Positions 7,871-14,638 of a stretch of 33,544 nucleotides of DNA are shown here, in pieces. The notes below the pieces were generated by a model that worked only from the letters and a program-made list of their open reading frames with translations, had not been told where the DNA came from and ran no database searches. Within the stretch, counting starts at the first letter, position 1. Each line of letters begins with the position of its first letter. Source of the DNA: Cupriavidus basilensis (GTDB lineage: Bacteria > Pseudomonadota > Gammaproteobacteria > Burkholderiales > Burkholderiaceae). A program made the position numbers and the translations under genes. The DNA lies in the NCBI RefSeq assembly GCF_029335485.1, contig NZ_JARJLM010000371.1:1-33544 (forward strand), read 5' to 3'.

Positions 7871-7933
7871 CATTGACAGCCCGCTGCAGCGAGGCTGGCA
7901 TCAGGCCGCGAGCCCTGCCATCGCCATTTTTTA

Positions 7934-8152
7934 CACGGAAAGTACGATCACCCCAAGACGGCCGGGAACGCGGCCGACGTTGCGCAGTCGATGCTGGTCA
8001 CGGCCTGGAACATGGCGATCGCGGGCGACAGCATCATTGGCGGCATGCTGCTGCATCGCCTCGGCGTTACTGCGCTCTCGCCGGCGCTGCTGGTGCTTGC
8101 TGGCGTGGTGTTGGCCGCCAGGCATCACGGTTTTCCCGCTGTATTTGAATGA
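7934..8152 (+). pseudogene. C-terminal fragment of an MFS transporter
   Basis: The frame ending with TGA at 8150-8152 reads KTAGNAADVAQSMLVTAWNM, then AGDSIIGGMLLHRLGVTALS and PALLVLAGVVLAARHHGF. This is the typical last two transmembrane segments of a drug/sugar-efflux type major facilitator. Nothing in frame upstream resembles the other ten segments, so only about the last 70 residues remain. A second MFS C-terminal half lies 400 bases further on, beyond the ArsR gene. Confidence 0.6.
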
Positions 8153-8163
8153 AAGGCGACGGG

Positions 8164-8487
8164 CTAAGTCTGCTTGTCAGATTTCGTACTGCGCTGCGAT
8201 CTAGCCGCCGGCGGCTGCCAGTTTTCCACCAATGCCAACAATCCCGGAAAACGGATTTCCAGATCCTCACGGCGCAGGCGGCTGCGCCGTTCCAGTCCAT
8301 ATTGTCGCTGGCGGATTACTCCGGCTTCGCGCAGGGCCTTGAAGTGATGGGTCAGCGACGACTTGGGCCGGTCGAAACCGAACCAGCCGCAGGGATGGTC
8401 GTAGGCGTCCGAGTCCCGCATCAGCTTATGCACGATGGTCAGACGCAAGGGATCGGCCAGAGCGCCCAGGATGGTTTCCAGCCGCAA
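8164..8487 (-). CDS. ArsR-family transcriptional regulator
   Basis: A winged-helix repressor of about 107 residues. It shows LGALADPLRLTIVHKLM as helix 1-2 and RPKSSLTHHFKALREAGVIRQ as the recognition helix and turn, followed by a basic wing. The only start in this frame is a TTG at 8487. The frame stays open upstream to about 8550 with a natural-looking leader (DDTPADATPDLPPPLDEPAV), so the true N-terminus is probably longer and may have been cut. Such regulators are commonly divergent from the MFS gene they control; here only half an MFS gene lies on the other side. No metal-binding cysteine motif typical of ArsR proper is seen (one Cys in HPCGWFG). Confidence 0.75.
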   Translation of the reverse strand: MRLETILGALADPLRLTIVHKLMRDSDAYDHPCGWFGFDRPKSSLTHHFKALREAGVIRQRQYGLERRSRLRREDLEIRFPGLLALVENWQPPAARSQRSTKSDKQT

Positions 8488-8547
8488 GGTTTCGACGGCC
8501 GGCTCATCCAGCGGCGGCGGGAGGTCAGGCGTGGCATCGGCGGGCGT

Positions 8548-9219
8548 GTCATCGAGGCACTGGTACTGCTCAGCGCCTTGGCCGTGGCTATACGCTTGCC
8601 GGCCCGCCGTGACAAGGCGACCGACCCGTTCCGCTTACGCCTGCCGCACGTGCCGGTCGCGAACCGTCGGCAAGTCCTCTGCGGCATCGCCACCTTCTGC
8701 GCCGGTATCACCGCTACCTCGTTCGTGTTGGCATTGGGGCCGTCGCTGCTGGCGCGGCTGCTCGACGTGCGCAGCCCGCTACTGGCCGGTGGCATGGCCT
8801 GCGCGATGTTCTTCTCGGCGGTCGGCGTGCAGTTCGCGGTGCGACAGTGGCCAGTCGCGCGCATCTTCGCCGCCAGCGCCGCCGCCACGGTGCTGGCGAT
8901 GGCGAGCCTGGCTCTGGCGATCCACGCCTCGCTGGTTCCCGCATTGGTCGCGTCCGCGCTGCTGGCCGGCGCGGGGCAAGGGCTGGGCCAGCTCGGCGGG
9001 TTGACCTTGATCGGCCTGCACGTGCCGGACAGACACCGCGCGCAGTCCAATGCCGTGCTCAACATCGGCGGCTATATCCCAGCGGGCCTGCTGCCGGTGG
9101 CGACTGGCTATCTGATAGACGCCGTTGGGCTGGCGTCCGGCGCGACACTATTCGCGTTGGTGCTGGCAATCGGCGCCTTGGTCGGAGGCACTTGGGCCGT
9201 GCATTGCGCCGAAACCTGA
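8548..9219 (+). pseudogene. C-terminal half of an MFS transporter (5' truncated)
   Basis: About 220 residues with six hydrophobic segments, starting near VIEALVLLSALAVAIRLP and ending WAVHCAET. This covers only the second half of a 12-segment major facilitator. The segment-8 to segment-10 region (GGMACAMFFSAVGVQFAVRQ, LLAGAGQGLGQLGGLTLIG, LNIGGYIPAGLLPVATGYL) is clear. No start codon or N-terminal half precedes it; the sequence switches to the ArsR gene on the opposite strand at about 8550. A deletion appears to have removed the first half together with the ArsR promoter. The LysR-type gene at 9248 follows after 28 bases. Confidence 0.6.
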
Positions 9220-9247
9220 TCCACCAACAAGGAGAAAGCGAAGACAT

Positions 9248-9697
9248 ATGGACATCCGCCATCTCCGCTGTTTCCTTGCTGTTGCCGAGGAACTTCATTT
9301 CGCCCGTGTGGCCGAACGGCTGCACATCGAGCAGCCACCGCTGTTGCGCGCCATCAAGGAACTGGAAGAATATCTTGGCGTGCAGCTTTTTGTGCGCACT
9401 ACACACAGCACCAGACTGACCCGTGCAGGTAAGCTGTTCATGGAGTATGTGCCGCGTGTTTTCACAGCTTTGCAGCAGGCGCGAGACAGCGTGAAAGCCG
9501 CCGCCAAGGGTTTTCACGGTCAGTTGCGGGATGCACTTTCGGACGGCATTACGCCGTCGCGCTTCTCTATCTTCTTGGCGTTGTGCCGCCAAAAGGAACC
9601 AGAGATCGAGATACGTTTATCCGAGGTTCCTTTGGTGCAACAGATCAAGGGGCTGCATGGCGACCTCTGTGACGTAGGTTTTTCCCCAGTCGGATGA
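9248..9697 (+). pseudogene. LysR-family regulator, truncated after the DNA-binding half
   Basis: From ATG 9248 the frame encodes a normal LysR N-terminus: MDIRHLRCFLAVAEELHF, then RVAERLHIEQPPLLRAIKEL and a linker helix. It continues into the start of the effector domain (LCRQKEPEIEIRLSEVPL, QIKGLHGDLCDVGF) and stops at 9697 after 149 residues instead of about 300. The missing effector sequence partly appears on the opposite strand immediately to the right, which points to inversion of the gene's second half. The DNA-binding domain could still be made, but a functional sensor is unlikely. Confidence 0.7.
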
Positions 9698-9699
9698 AG

Positions 9700-9911
9700 T
9701 CGGCGATGGCATTATCGCCTACGGCGGCCAAGGCCAGTCCGGCGCTGCCCGTTTCCATCACCGCGCTGCACGACAAGATCAGCCGGACCGAGCCGGGACT
9801 GGTTCGTGCCTTGATGCAAGGCAGCGCGTAGGCCAATAGCGGATGCCGCGCCGGCACTGCCACCATCAGCGGATCATCCCAAACAGGCGGCGGCTGGGGC
9901 GCGAACTGCAC
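9700..9911 (-). pseudogene. Inverted fragment of a LysR effector domain
   Basis: On the minus strand this stretch encodes PVWDDPLMVAVPARHPLLAY followed by further residues, a sequence typical of the middle of a LysR effector domain. It directly abuts the truncated LysR gene at 9248-9697, which lies on the plus strand and ends just before this part would be expected. No start codon or complete domain is present. Whether both pieces came from one gene is inference. Confidence 0.45.
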
Positions 9912-9978
9912 GGCTCGGCGACCTGCCGACGCTCAACGATAGTGAGCGAAGTCGAAGCCTCCCGGCGAGAAACCCTCA

Positions 9979-10008
9979 TCTTATATACGCCGCATAAAGC
10001 ATATAAGA
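9979..10008. repeat. Inverted repeat TCTTATAT...ATATAAGA
   Basis: Two perfect 8-base arms, TCTTATAT (9979-9986) and ATATAAGA (10001-10008), are separated by 14 bases in an AT-rich patch within otherwise GC-rich DNA. It may be an operator or recombination half-sites left from a mobile element. No partner was identified. Confidence 0.35.
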
Positions 10009-10025
10009 GCGCCTACGTAAAGTCA

Positions 10026-10045
10026 TTTCTGGGACGCAACACTAG
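10026..10045 (+). repeat. Direct repeat copy 1 (GGGACGCAACACTAG)
   Basis: GGGACGCAACACTAG at about 10031-10045 resembles GGGACAGAACACTAG at 10994-11008, in the same orientation and with TTTCT shortly before both. The two copies enclose the membrane-protein gene and the recombinase remnant, and the TAG stop of the membrane protein lies inside this copy. Confidence 0.4.
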
Positions 10046-10647
10046 TGTCGCCCGCGTTTGAATTCGGCGGGCACCGAAGGCGATTCGCTGGAATGATGAG
10101 CCAGGACACGGAATCGTCGCACAAGGGTAATGAAAAGCTTAGACATGTACCAGTAAAGCATTGCAGTCAAAGCAATATAGAAGAACATGTGAACAAAGTA
10201 TCCCATCGGCTCGTCCGCGACGCGGTAACTTTCCTTGATGCGATGAGATACGTGATCGACCTCACCGAGCACTAACCCTCGAATAAACAGGTAGGCTCCA
10301 AACGTACACAAGAGGAAGAGAACGAGAATTCGCAGAGCGTCGGGAACCACCTCAAGCCAAGTCTTTCGACTCGCTCCAACTTTCCATGTAATTTGAACGA
10401 TGGCAAATATGCCGCCCAACGCCGCGGCTCCGGTAGCCAAGACCGCCAGAATGAGAACGAAGGCACCCAAAAATCTGGCCGGGGCGTAAGGGAGGCTGTA
10501 GAGAAGCGGGAAAAACAGAACGATGCTGCAATATGTGAAAACAGCAAGGCCCGCAACAACGGAAAGTACGCGGACGGCAACCCGAGCAAGGAAACGGGAG
10601 GGAGGTTCGTTATCGCGCTGTACCACTGAGAAAATGCGATCCAGCAT
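10042..10647 (-). CDS. Hypothetical four-helix integral membrane protein
   Basis: From ATG 10647 the frame gives 201 residues; an upstream in-frame extension to 10689 is less likely because AGGA lies at a workable distance from 10647. It has about four transmembrane segments: SVVAGLAVFTYCSIVLFF, then FLGAFVLILAVLATGAAALG, then ILVLFLLCTFGAYLFIRGLV, then FFYIALTAMLYWYMSKLF. The tail is short and basic (RRFRVLAHHS). No family was recognised. Its base composition is clearly lower in GC than the catabolic operons, suggesting transfer. It is bounded by an imperfect direct repeat and lies beside a tyrosine-recombinase remnant. Confidence 0.6.
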   Translation of the reverse strand: MLDRIFSVVQRDNEPPSRFLARVAVRVLSVVAGLAVFTYCSIVLFFPLLYSLPYAPARFLGAFVLILAVLATGAAALGGIFAIVQITWKVGASRKTWLEVVPDALRILVLFLLCTFGAYLFIRGLVLGEVDHVSHRIKESYRVADEPMGYFVHMFFYIALTAMLYWYMSKLFITLVRRFRVLAHHSSESPSVPAEFKRGRH

Positions 10648-10695
10648 AGTGTGCGTCCTAAAACCTAAACCAAGCGGGGGCGACCGCAATGCGCT

Positions 10696-10934
10696 CTAGT
10701 CTAACTCAGTCAATCTGCAGTCGTCCGGCACTCCCACCGCACTCTGGCAACGCGCCATCAAGCCGCCGGCGCAGCGGCGTCGGGCGGTGCCATCGAAGCG
10801 CAAGAAGCTGCGAAGGTCGGCCCGATAGGTGCGTCACGCAGTTCCATTGCTGAGATTGGCCAGCCGCTCGATCTCGCGCGGCACCGTGGCGCGTCGGCTG
10901 ACTGCGGAGGCGGTAAGCTTCCTGGTCGTCCCAT
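10696..10934 (-). pseudogene. Tyrosine recombinase (phage-type integrase) N-terminal remnant
   Basis: An ATG at 10934 follows TAAGGAG at an ideal distance. One base out of register from this ATG the sequence reads RKLTASAVSRRATVPREIER, then LANLSNGTA, an in-frame TGA, then RTYRADLRSFLRFDG. This is the usual N-terminal core-binding region of XerC/D-like integrases. It stops at TAG 10696-10698 with no catalytic domain (no R..HxxR..Y). A frameshift, an internal stop and a 3' truncation make it dead. Confidence 0.55.
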
Positions 10935-10988
10935 GGTCGCTCCTTACAAGGGAAGTGACCATCGGACGTCGCACCATTAATAAAGTTT

Positions 10989-11008
10989 CTTGCGGGACAG
11001 AACACTAG
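10989..11008 (+). repeat. Direct repeat copy 2 (GGGACAGAACACTAG)
   Basis: This is the partner of the copy at 10026-10045 and matches 13 of 15 bases over its core. It ends with the CTAG that also serves as the right flank of the IS481-type remnant. Confidence 0.4.
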
Positions 11009-11312
11009 ATGTGAAGCGTCAAGACGTTATTTCTCGACGCTGGAAGTCGGGACATGGGCGCGAGGCCGCCAATGCCGCTATGTGGCCGAGCCAGTTGTAG
11101 TGACGCTGCCGATTGGTTAGGGCTTGGGCACGCTCAGGGCATGTTCGGTGATGTCTTGAACCATCTCCAGTCGACAGGCAAGGGTGAGTCGGGCATTCTT
11201 ATGGATGTTCATCCGGCTGAGATCCTGGCGGTCTGGGTGTTTGGCGACTTCCAGTTTTCCTGACTCAGTTCGGATGAACCATGGATACAACGTATTGAAG
11301 CTTCACACCTAG
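11005..11312 (-). mobile_element. IS481-family insertion sequence, internally deleted remnant
   Basis: The element lies between two CTAG tetramers (11005-11008 and 11309-11312), matching the NCTAGN target preference known for IS481. Its ends are inverted repeats: TGTGAAGCTTCAA reading in from the right, TGTGAAGCGTCAA from the left. Inside are the transposase N-terminus, starting MNIHKNARLTLACRLEMVQD at ATG 11212 and stopping at 11117, and its C-terminus (HYNW near 11091-11102, then in a shifted frame RPHSGIGGLAPMSRL down to TAG at 11006). The central DDE catalytic part is missing, so the element is about 300 bases instead of about 1 kb and cannot move on its own. Confidence 0.8.
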
Positions 11313-11475
11313 AGGAACATTGCGCCGCAATGACCCGCATCCCCCGTCACGAGTTGCATCGGGGCGGAATCGCTAAGCCGGCATCGGCCAACGAACATAG
11401 CCGACCGTGCAAGCCTGCCGGAAGCCAGCACGGTTTGACGAAATCGACCTCCCCATTTTTTGCGCGCTCTCTCGC

Positions 11476-12996
11476 TCAGCGGCCGAGATCCTTGTCGGCG
11501 CTGTCCATGTCGAGCACAGTACCGTGCCCGTCCTTGAACTTCATGTCGAGGCGGTCGCCCATGGCCGGCACCCTGTCGAGCAAGCGGGTGTCATGGATGA
11601 CAACCTGCCTACGACCGATATGCTGGGCGACGTGCAGCGTGGACACGGCCACGATGGGGCCAATGTATTGCCGGTCTTGCCCACCGGACTTCTCGGACAC
11701 GGTATAGCCACCCGCTTCGACTGCAGCGCGTACATTCCGCTCGGACTGCTTGGTCTCGCGCTCCTCGTCGGCAACGACTGAACCCACTTCCGCATCTGGA
11801 CCAATCGGGCTCGTCTCCATCCCTACGCCATGCGCCCACCCCGGCACGCTGATGTAATAGCGCACCGCTTTGCCCACGCCGTGGCTCCACAATTGCCCGC
11901 CCATGACCATCTCGGTGAGATCGCGTGTAGCCGTGGCCTTTGAGATTCCGGTCATCTTCATATACTTCTCAGCGTTCAGTCCGCCCGAGAAACCGCCGTC
12001 TCCGTCATCGAGGAGTCGCTGCAACACTTTGCGCTGCCGCTCATGAAGACCGCTGCCCTCCTGCTTCTCCCAAAAGCGCCTTTTCTCGATCGCCTGGTCG
12101 ATGACCTGGCTCGCGGCATGACAAGCGGCCGTGATTTGGCGCGCAAACCACCGCACCCACGCCGTAACGTCGGTTTCACCGCGCTGGGCGTGGTTTAGGG
12201 CGTCGTAGTATGCCGCGCGTGAGGTCAGGAACTGCCGCGACAGACTGTACAGGCGCACCGGCTGTCTCAGATGCTGAGCCATGGCCATGTCGACAATAGC
12301 CCGACCAATGCGGCCGTTGCCGTCCTCAAACGGGTGGATGCTCTCGAACCACAGGTGTGCGATGGCGGCGCGAGCGAAGCCGTCGATGGGCTTGCCACGT
12401 GCCGGCAACGCCGTGGCCTGCGCCGGCGAGGTATCGGCGAACCAGGTGAGGAAGCGTTTCATCTGAGCCGGCACGTCCTTCGAGGGCGGCGCCTCGTAAT
12501 GCACCACCTCGCAGCCCGGTTGACCGCTCACGATCTGCATGGGATCGGCATGGCCACGATAGCGACCGACGGCGATTCGATGAATGCCTGAAGTGCCACC
12601 AGGGAATAGCGCAGATTGCCAACGGCACAGACGATCTTCGTCCAGGGGCGTATCAATCGCTGTCGTTGCGTCACTGATGACTTCCACCAGCCCATCGACA
12701 TTGCGGTTGATGGGTCCGGACGTCGCCAATCCAAGCCGCCTCATGACGGACGAGCGAACGGCATCGAGCGAGAGCCGCTCACCCTCAATGGCAGCCGTGG
12801 CCAGCACCTCATCGGACAGCGCATCAAGGGCTACCTGGCTGGTACTGCCAAGGCCGATGGCCATGGCCTTGCCCTCCAAGACACCGTGTATCCGGTAGGC
12901 TTCCGCCAAGTCAGGCGCGGCCAACTCGGCGTCATGGACGAGAGACTCTGCGGGCCAATCTGCGCGACGCCAAATCCAAGGGGAGCTCGTAGTCAT
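11476..12996 (-). CDS. Fic-domain AMP-transferase with C-terminal KfrB-like domain
   Basis: Fic enzymes modify target proteins, usually by AMP transfer to a hydroxyl side chain. This 506-residue protein has a Fic N-terminal domain (residues about 1-130) with the inhibitory motif TAAIEG at 67-72 ([S/T]xxxE[G/N]), marking a class II, self-inhibited enzyme. The catalytic motif HPFEDGNGR starts at His221 and is intact. A winged-helix-like segment follows (around 320-390). The last 70 residues (GPIVAVSTLHVAQHIGRR, VVIHDTRLLDRVPAMGDRL) resemble the KfrB domain of plasmid proteins, which makes the protein about 130 residues longer than ordinary Fic proteins. The ATG at 12996 overlaps the stop of the small upstream gene (ATGA). 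The target is unknown. Confidence 0.87.
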   Translation of the reverse strand: MTTSSPWIWRRADWPAESLVHDAELAAPDLAEAYRIHGVLEGKAMAIGLGSTSQVALDALSDEVLATAAIEGERLSLDAVRSSVMRRLGLATSGPINRNVDGLVEVISDATTAIDTPLDEDRLCRWQSALFPGGTSGIHRIAVGRYRGHADPMQIVSGQPGCEVVHYEAPPSKDVPAQMKRFLTWFADTSPAQATALPARGKPIDGFARAAIAHLWFESIHPFEDGNGRIGRAIVDMAMAQHLRQPVRLYSLSRQFLTSRAAYYDALNHAQRGETDVTAWVRWFARQITAACHAASQVIDQAIEKRRFWEKQEGSGLHERQRKVLQRLLDDGDGGFSGGLNAEKYMKMTGISKATATRDLTEMVMGGQLWSHGVGKAVRYYISVPGWAHGVGMETSPIGPDAEVGSVVADEERETKQSERNVRAAVEAGGYTVSEKSGGQDRQYIGPIVAVSTLHVAQHIGRRQVVIHDTRLLDRVPAMGDRLDMKFKDGHGTVLDMDSADKDLGR

Positions 12997-13400
12997 GAGC
13001 CGTATTTTGCCATATACGCCTCAATTTGTGAGCTGCTTTTGAGGATTTGCGGCTCACATGATGCACTCGGCATGAGAGCCTGAGCCTCCTCGAGGGATGG
13101 CCGGGATTCGTCAAAAATCCGCCGCACCTCCGGCTGACCGTTTGACTTCAAATCGGCACCTCCCCTCGCGGCGCGCTCCATTACCCCGGCGATGGGCACC
13201 CGGAAATGTTCCACGGTCTGCCCGGCATGGACCGCCCGCTGCAGCCAGTCCGGCATGGGGCCGCGACCGTCCCAGCCCTGCCCCTGCGCGTTGCGATAGC
13301 ACACCGCGCCAGGCGATGGCGCCGACGGCGGCTCATTAAAGCAGCCGGCGGCCTGGAGGTCGGCCAGAGTCAGGCGGCCAGCCACTTCCAGGCCATGGGC
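12993..13400 (-). CDS. Small protein coupled to the Fic gene (weak H-NS C-domain resemblance), possibly 5'-truncated
   Basis: A minus-strand frame ends with TGA at 12993-12995, overlapping the Fic ATG, so the two are translationally coupled. The part after about 13350 looks coding: AVCYRNAQGQGWDGRGPMPD, then WLQRAVHAGQTVEHFRVP and a helical tail. The WDGRGPMPDWL stretch recalls the DNA-binding end of H-NS-like proteins (W.GRG..P.WL). The natural start is unclear because upstream the frame enters two perfect hairpins (13379-13447), so the gene may have lost its first part. It could be a partner or regulator of the Fic enzyme; this is inference from overlap only. Confidence 0.5.
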   Translation of the reverse strand, partial: AHGLEVAGRLTLADLQAAGCFNEPPSAPSPGAVCYRNAQGQGWDGRGPMPDWLQRAVHAGQTVEHFRVPIAGVMERAARGGADLKSNGQPEVRRIFDESRPSLEEAQALMPSASCEPQILKSSSQIEAYMAKYGS

Positions 13401-13447
13401 CTGGAAGTGGCTGCCGTGATTGGCGCGCTGCAGTGGGCCAATCACGG
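13379..13447. repeat. Two back-to-back perfect hairpins
   Basis: Hairpin 1 (13379-13413) has 16-base perfect arms CAGCCACTTCCAGGCC and GGCCTGGAAGTGGCTG around a 3-base loop. Hairpin 2 (13414-13447) follows with no gap and has 11-base perfect arms CCGTGATTGGC and GCCAATCACGG around a 12-base loop. They lie 14 bases beyond the stop of the OYE gene on the minus strand. They could end its transcription, but there is no T run. Paired hairpins also suggest a REP-type or recombination structure. Confidence 0.75.
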
Positions 13448-13460
13448 GCTGATGTTCGCC

Positions 13461-14534
13461 TCAGGCGTTCTGGGCTTCGCTCAGGGTCGGGTAGTCGGTG
13501 TAGCCCTGCGCCGCGCCGCCGAAGAATCCAGTGCGGTCCGCCTCGTTCATCGGCGCGTGGTCCTTCAGCCGCGCGACGAAATCCGGGTTCGCAAGGATCA
13601 TCTGGCCATAGGCCTCCAGGTCGGCCAGCCCCGCCGCGAGGTCGGCCCCGACCTGCTCGCGCGGGCGGCCCGGCCGGTTGAGGATCAGCGTGCCCTGCCA
13701 GAGCTTGCGGAGATCGGTCAGCAGCGGCTCGTTGCCCTGGTGCACGATGTGCAGGTAGGCCAGCCCGAGCTTGTCGAGTTCGGCGACCAGGTAGCGGTAC
13801 AGGTCCGGGCCTTCGACGCCTTCGTCGATGCCCCACATCGTGGTGCCGGGCGACAGGCGGATGGCGGTGCGGTCCGCGCCGATCTCGTCGGCGATCGCGG
13901 TGGCGACTTCGATGGCGAAGCGGGCGCGGTTCTCGATCGAACCCCCATATTCATCGGTTCGCGTGTTCGCGCTCGGGGCGAAGAATTGCTGGATCAGGTA
14001 GGCATTGGCGCCGTGAATCTCGACGCCATCGGCACCAGCCTTGATCGCGCGGCGGGCCGCATAGCGGAAATCCCGGACAGTCTGGCGCACTTCCTCGGTG
14101 GTCATGGCACGCGGCACGGGAATGTCCTGCATGCCCTTGGCCGTGAACATCGGCGTGCCCGGGGCGATGGCCGACGGTGCGACGCCCTGCCGGTGATGCG
14201 GCGCGTTATCCGGGTGCGACATGCGCCCGGCGTGCATCAGCTGGATGAAGAGGTGGCCGCCCTTGGCGTGCACGGCATCGGTGGTTGTCTTCCAGCCGGC
14301 GACATGGGCGTCGGTGTAGATGCCCGGCGTGGTCAGGTAACCCTGGCCGTCGTCCGAGGGCTGGGTGCCTTCGGTAACGATCAGGCCGACGCTGGCGCGC
14401 TGGGCGTAATACTCGGCGGCCAACTCTCCCGGCGTGCCGTCGTACTGCGCACGGCTGCGGGTCATCGGTGCCATGACCACGCGGTTCTGCAGGGTGTAGC
14501 GGCCGACGCGGACGGAATCGAACAGTTTGCTCAC
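13461..14534 (-). CDS. Old Yellow Enzyme-type alkene/N-ethylmaleimide reductase
   Basis: An FMN enzyme of the NADH:flavin oxidoreductase family that reduces activated C=C bonds and often nitro compounds. The GTG at 14534 behind GAGGA gives 357 residues, the usual NemA/OYE length; upstream in-frame ATGs are possible but lack a good ribosome site. The FMN barrel starts LFDSVRVGRYTLQNRVVMAP, with the TEGTQPS loop, IQLMHAGRMSHP, then HGANAYLIQQFFAPSANTR with the His-x-x-Asn substrate pair, DEYGGSIENRARF and the C-terminal IANPDF-like motif ILANPDFVARL. A LysR gene starts about 100 bases away in the opposite direction and probably controls it. Confidence 0.93.
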   Translation of the reverse strand: MSKLFDSVRVGRYTLQNRVVMAPMTRSRAQYDGTPGELAAEYYAQRASVGLIVTEGTQPSDDGQGYLTTPGIYTDAHVAGWKTTTDAVHAKGGHLFIQLMHAGRMSHPDNAPHHRQGVAPSAIAPGTPMFTAKGMQDIPVPRAMTTEEVRQTVRDFRYAARRAIKAGADGVEIHGANAYLIQQFFAPSANTRTDEYGGSIENRARFAIEVATAIADEIGADRTAIRLSPGTTMWGIDEGVEGPDLYRYLVAELDKLGLAYLHIVHQGNEPLLTDLRKLWQGTLILNRPGRPREQVGADLAAGLADLEAYGQMILANPDFVARLKDHAPMNEADRTGFFGGAAQGYTDYPTLSEAQNA

Positions 14535-14638
14535 GATGAAATCCTCGGTTGGGGTGGATGGAGGCATCATCGCGCGATCCTCGTTCGGGATAAATATGGT
14601 AATTTGGAGAACATTGATCCGCTCATGGAGCAATGTGC

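Noticed and set aside
10690-10710. GTTAGAC next to the membrane-protein gene as a second attC core
   Set aside because: No paired core, no arms and no stop codon inside a core at the expected distance.
10706-11005. Minus-strand 99-residue open frame as a gene
   Set aside because: The readable integrase sequence lies in another frame behind the good ribosome site; this frame is a by-product.
11054-11263. Plus-strand 69-residue open frame
   Set aside because: The opposite strand holds both ends of an IS481 transposase, which explains the sequence fully.
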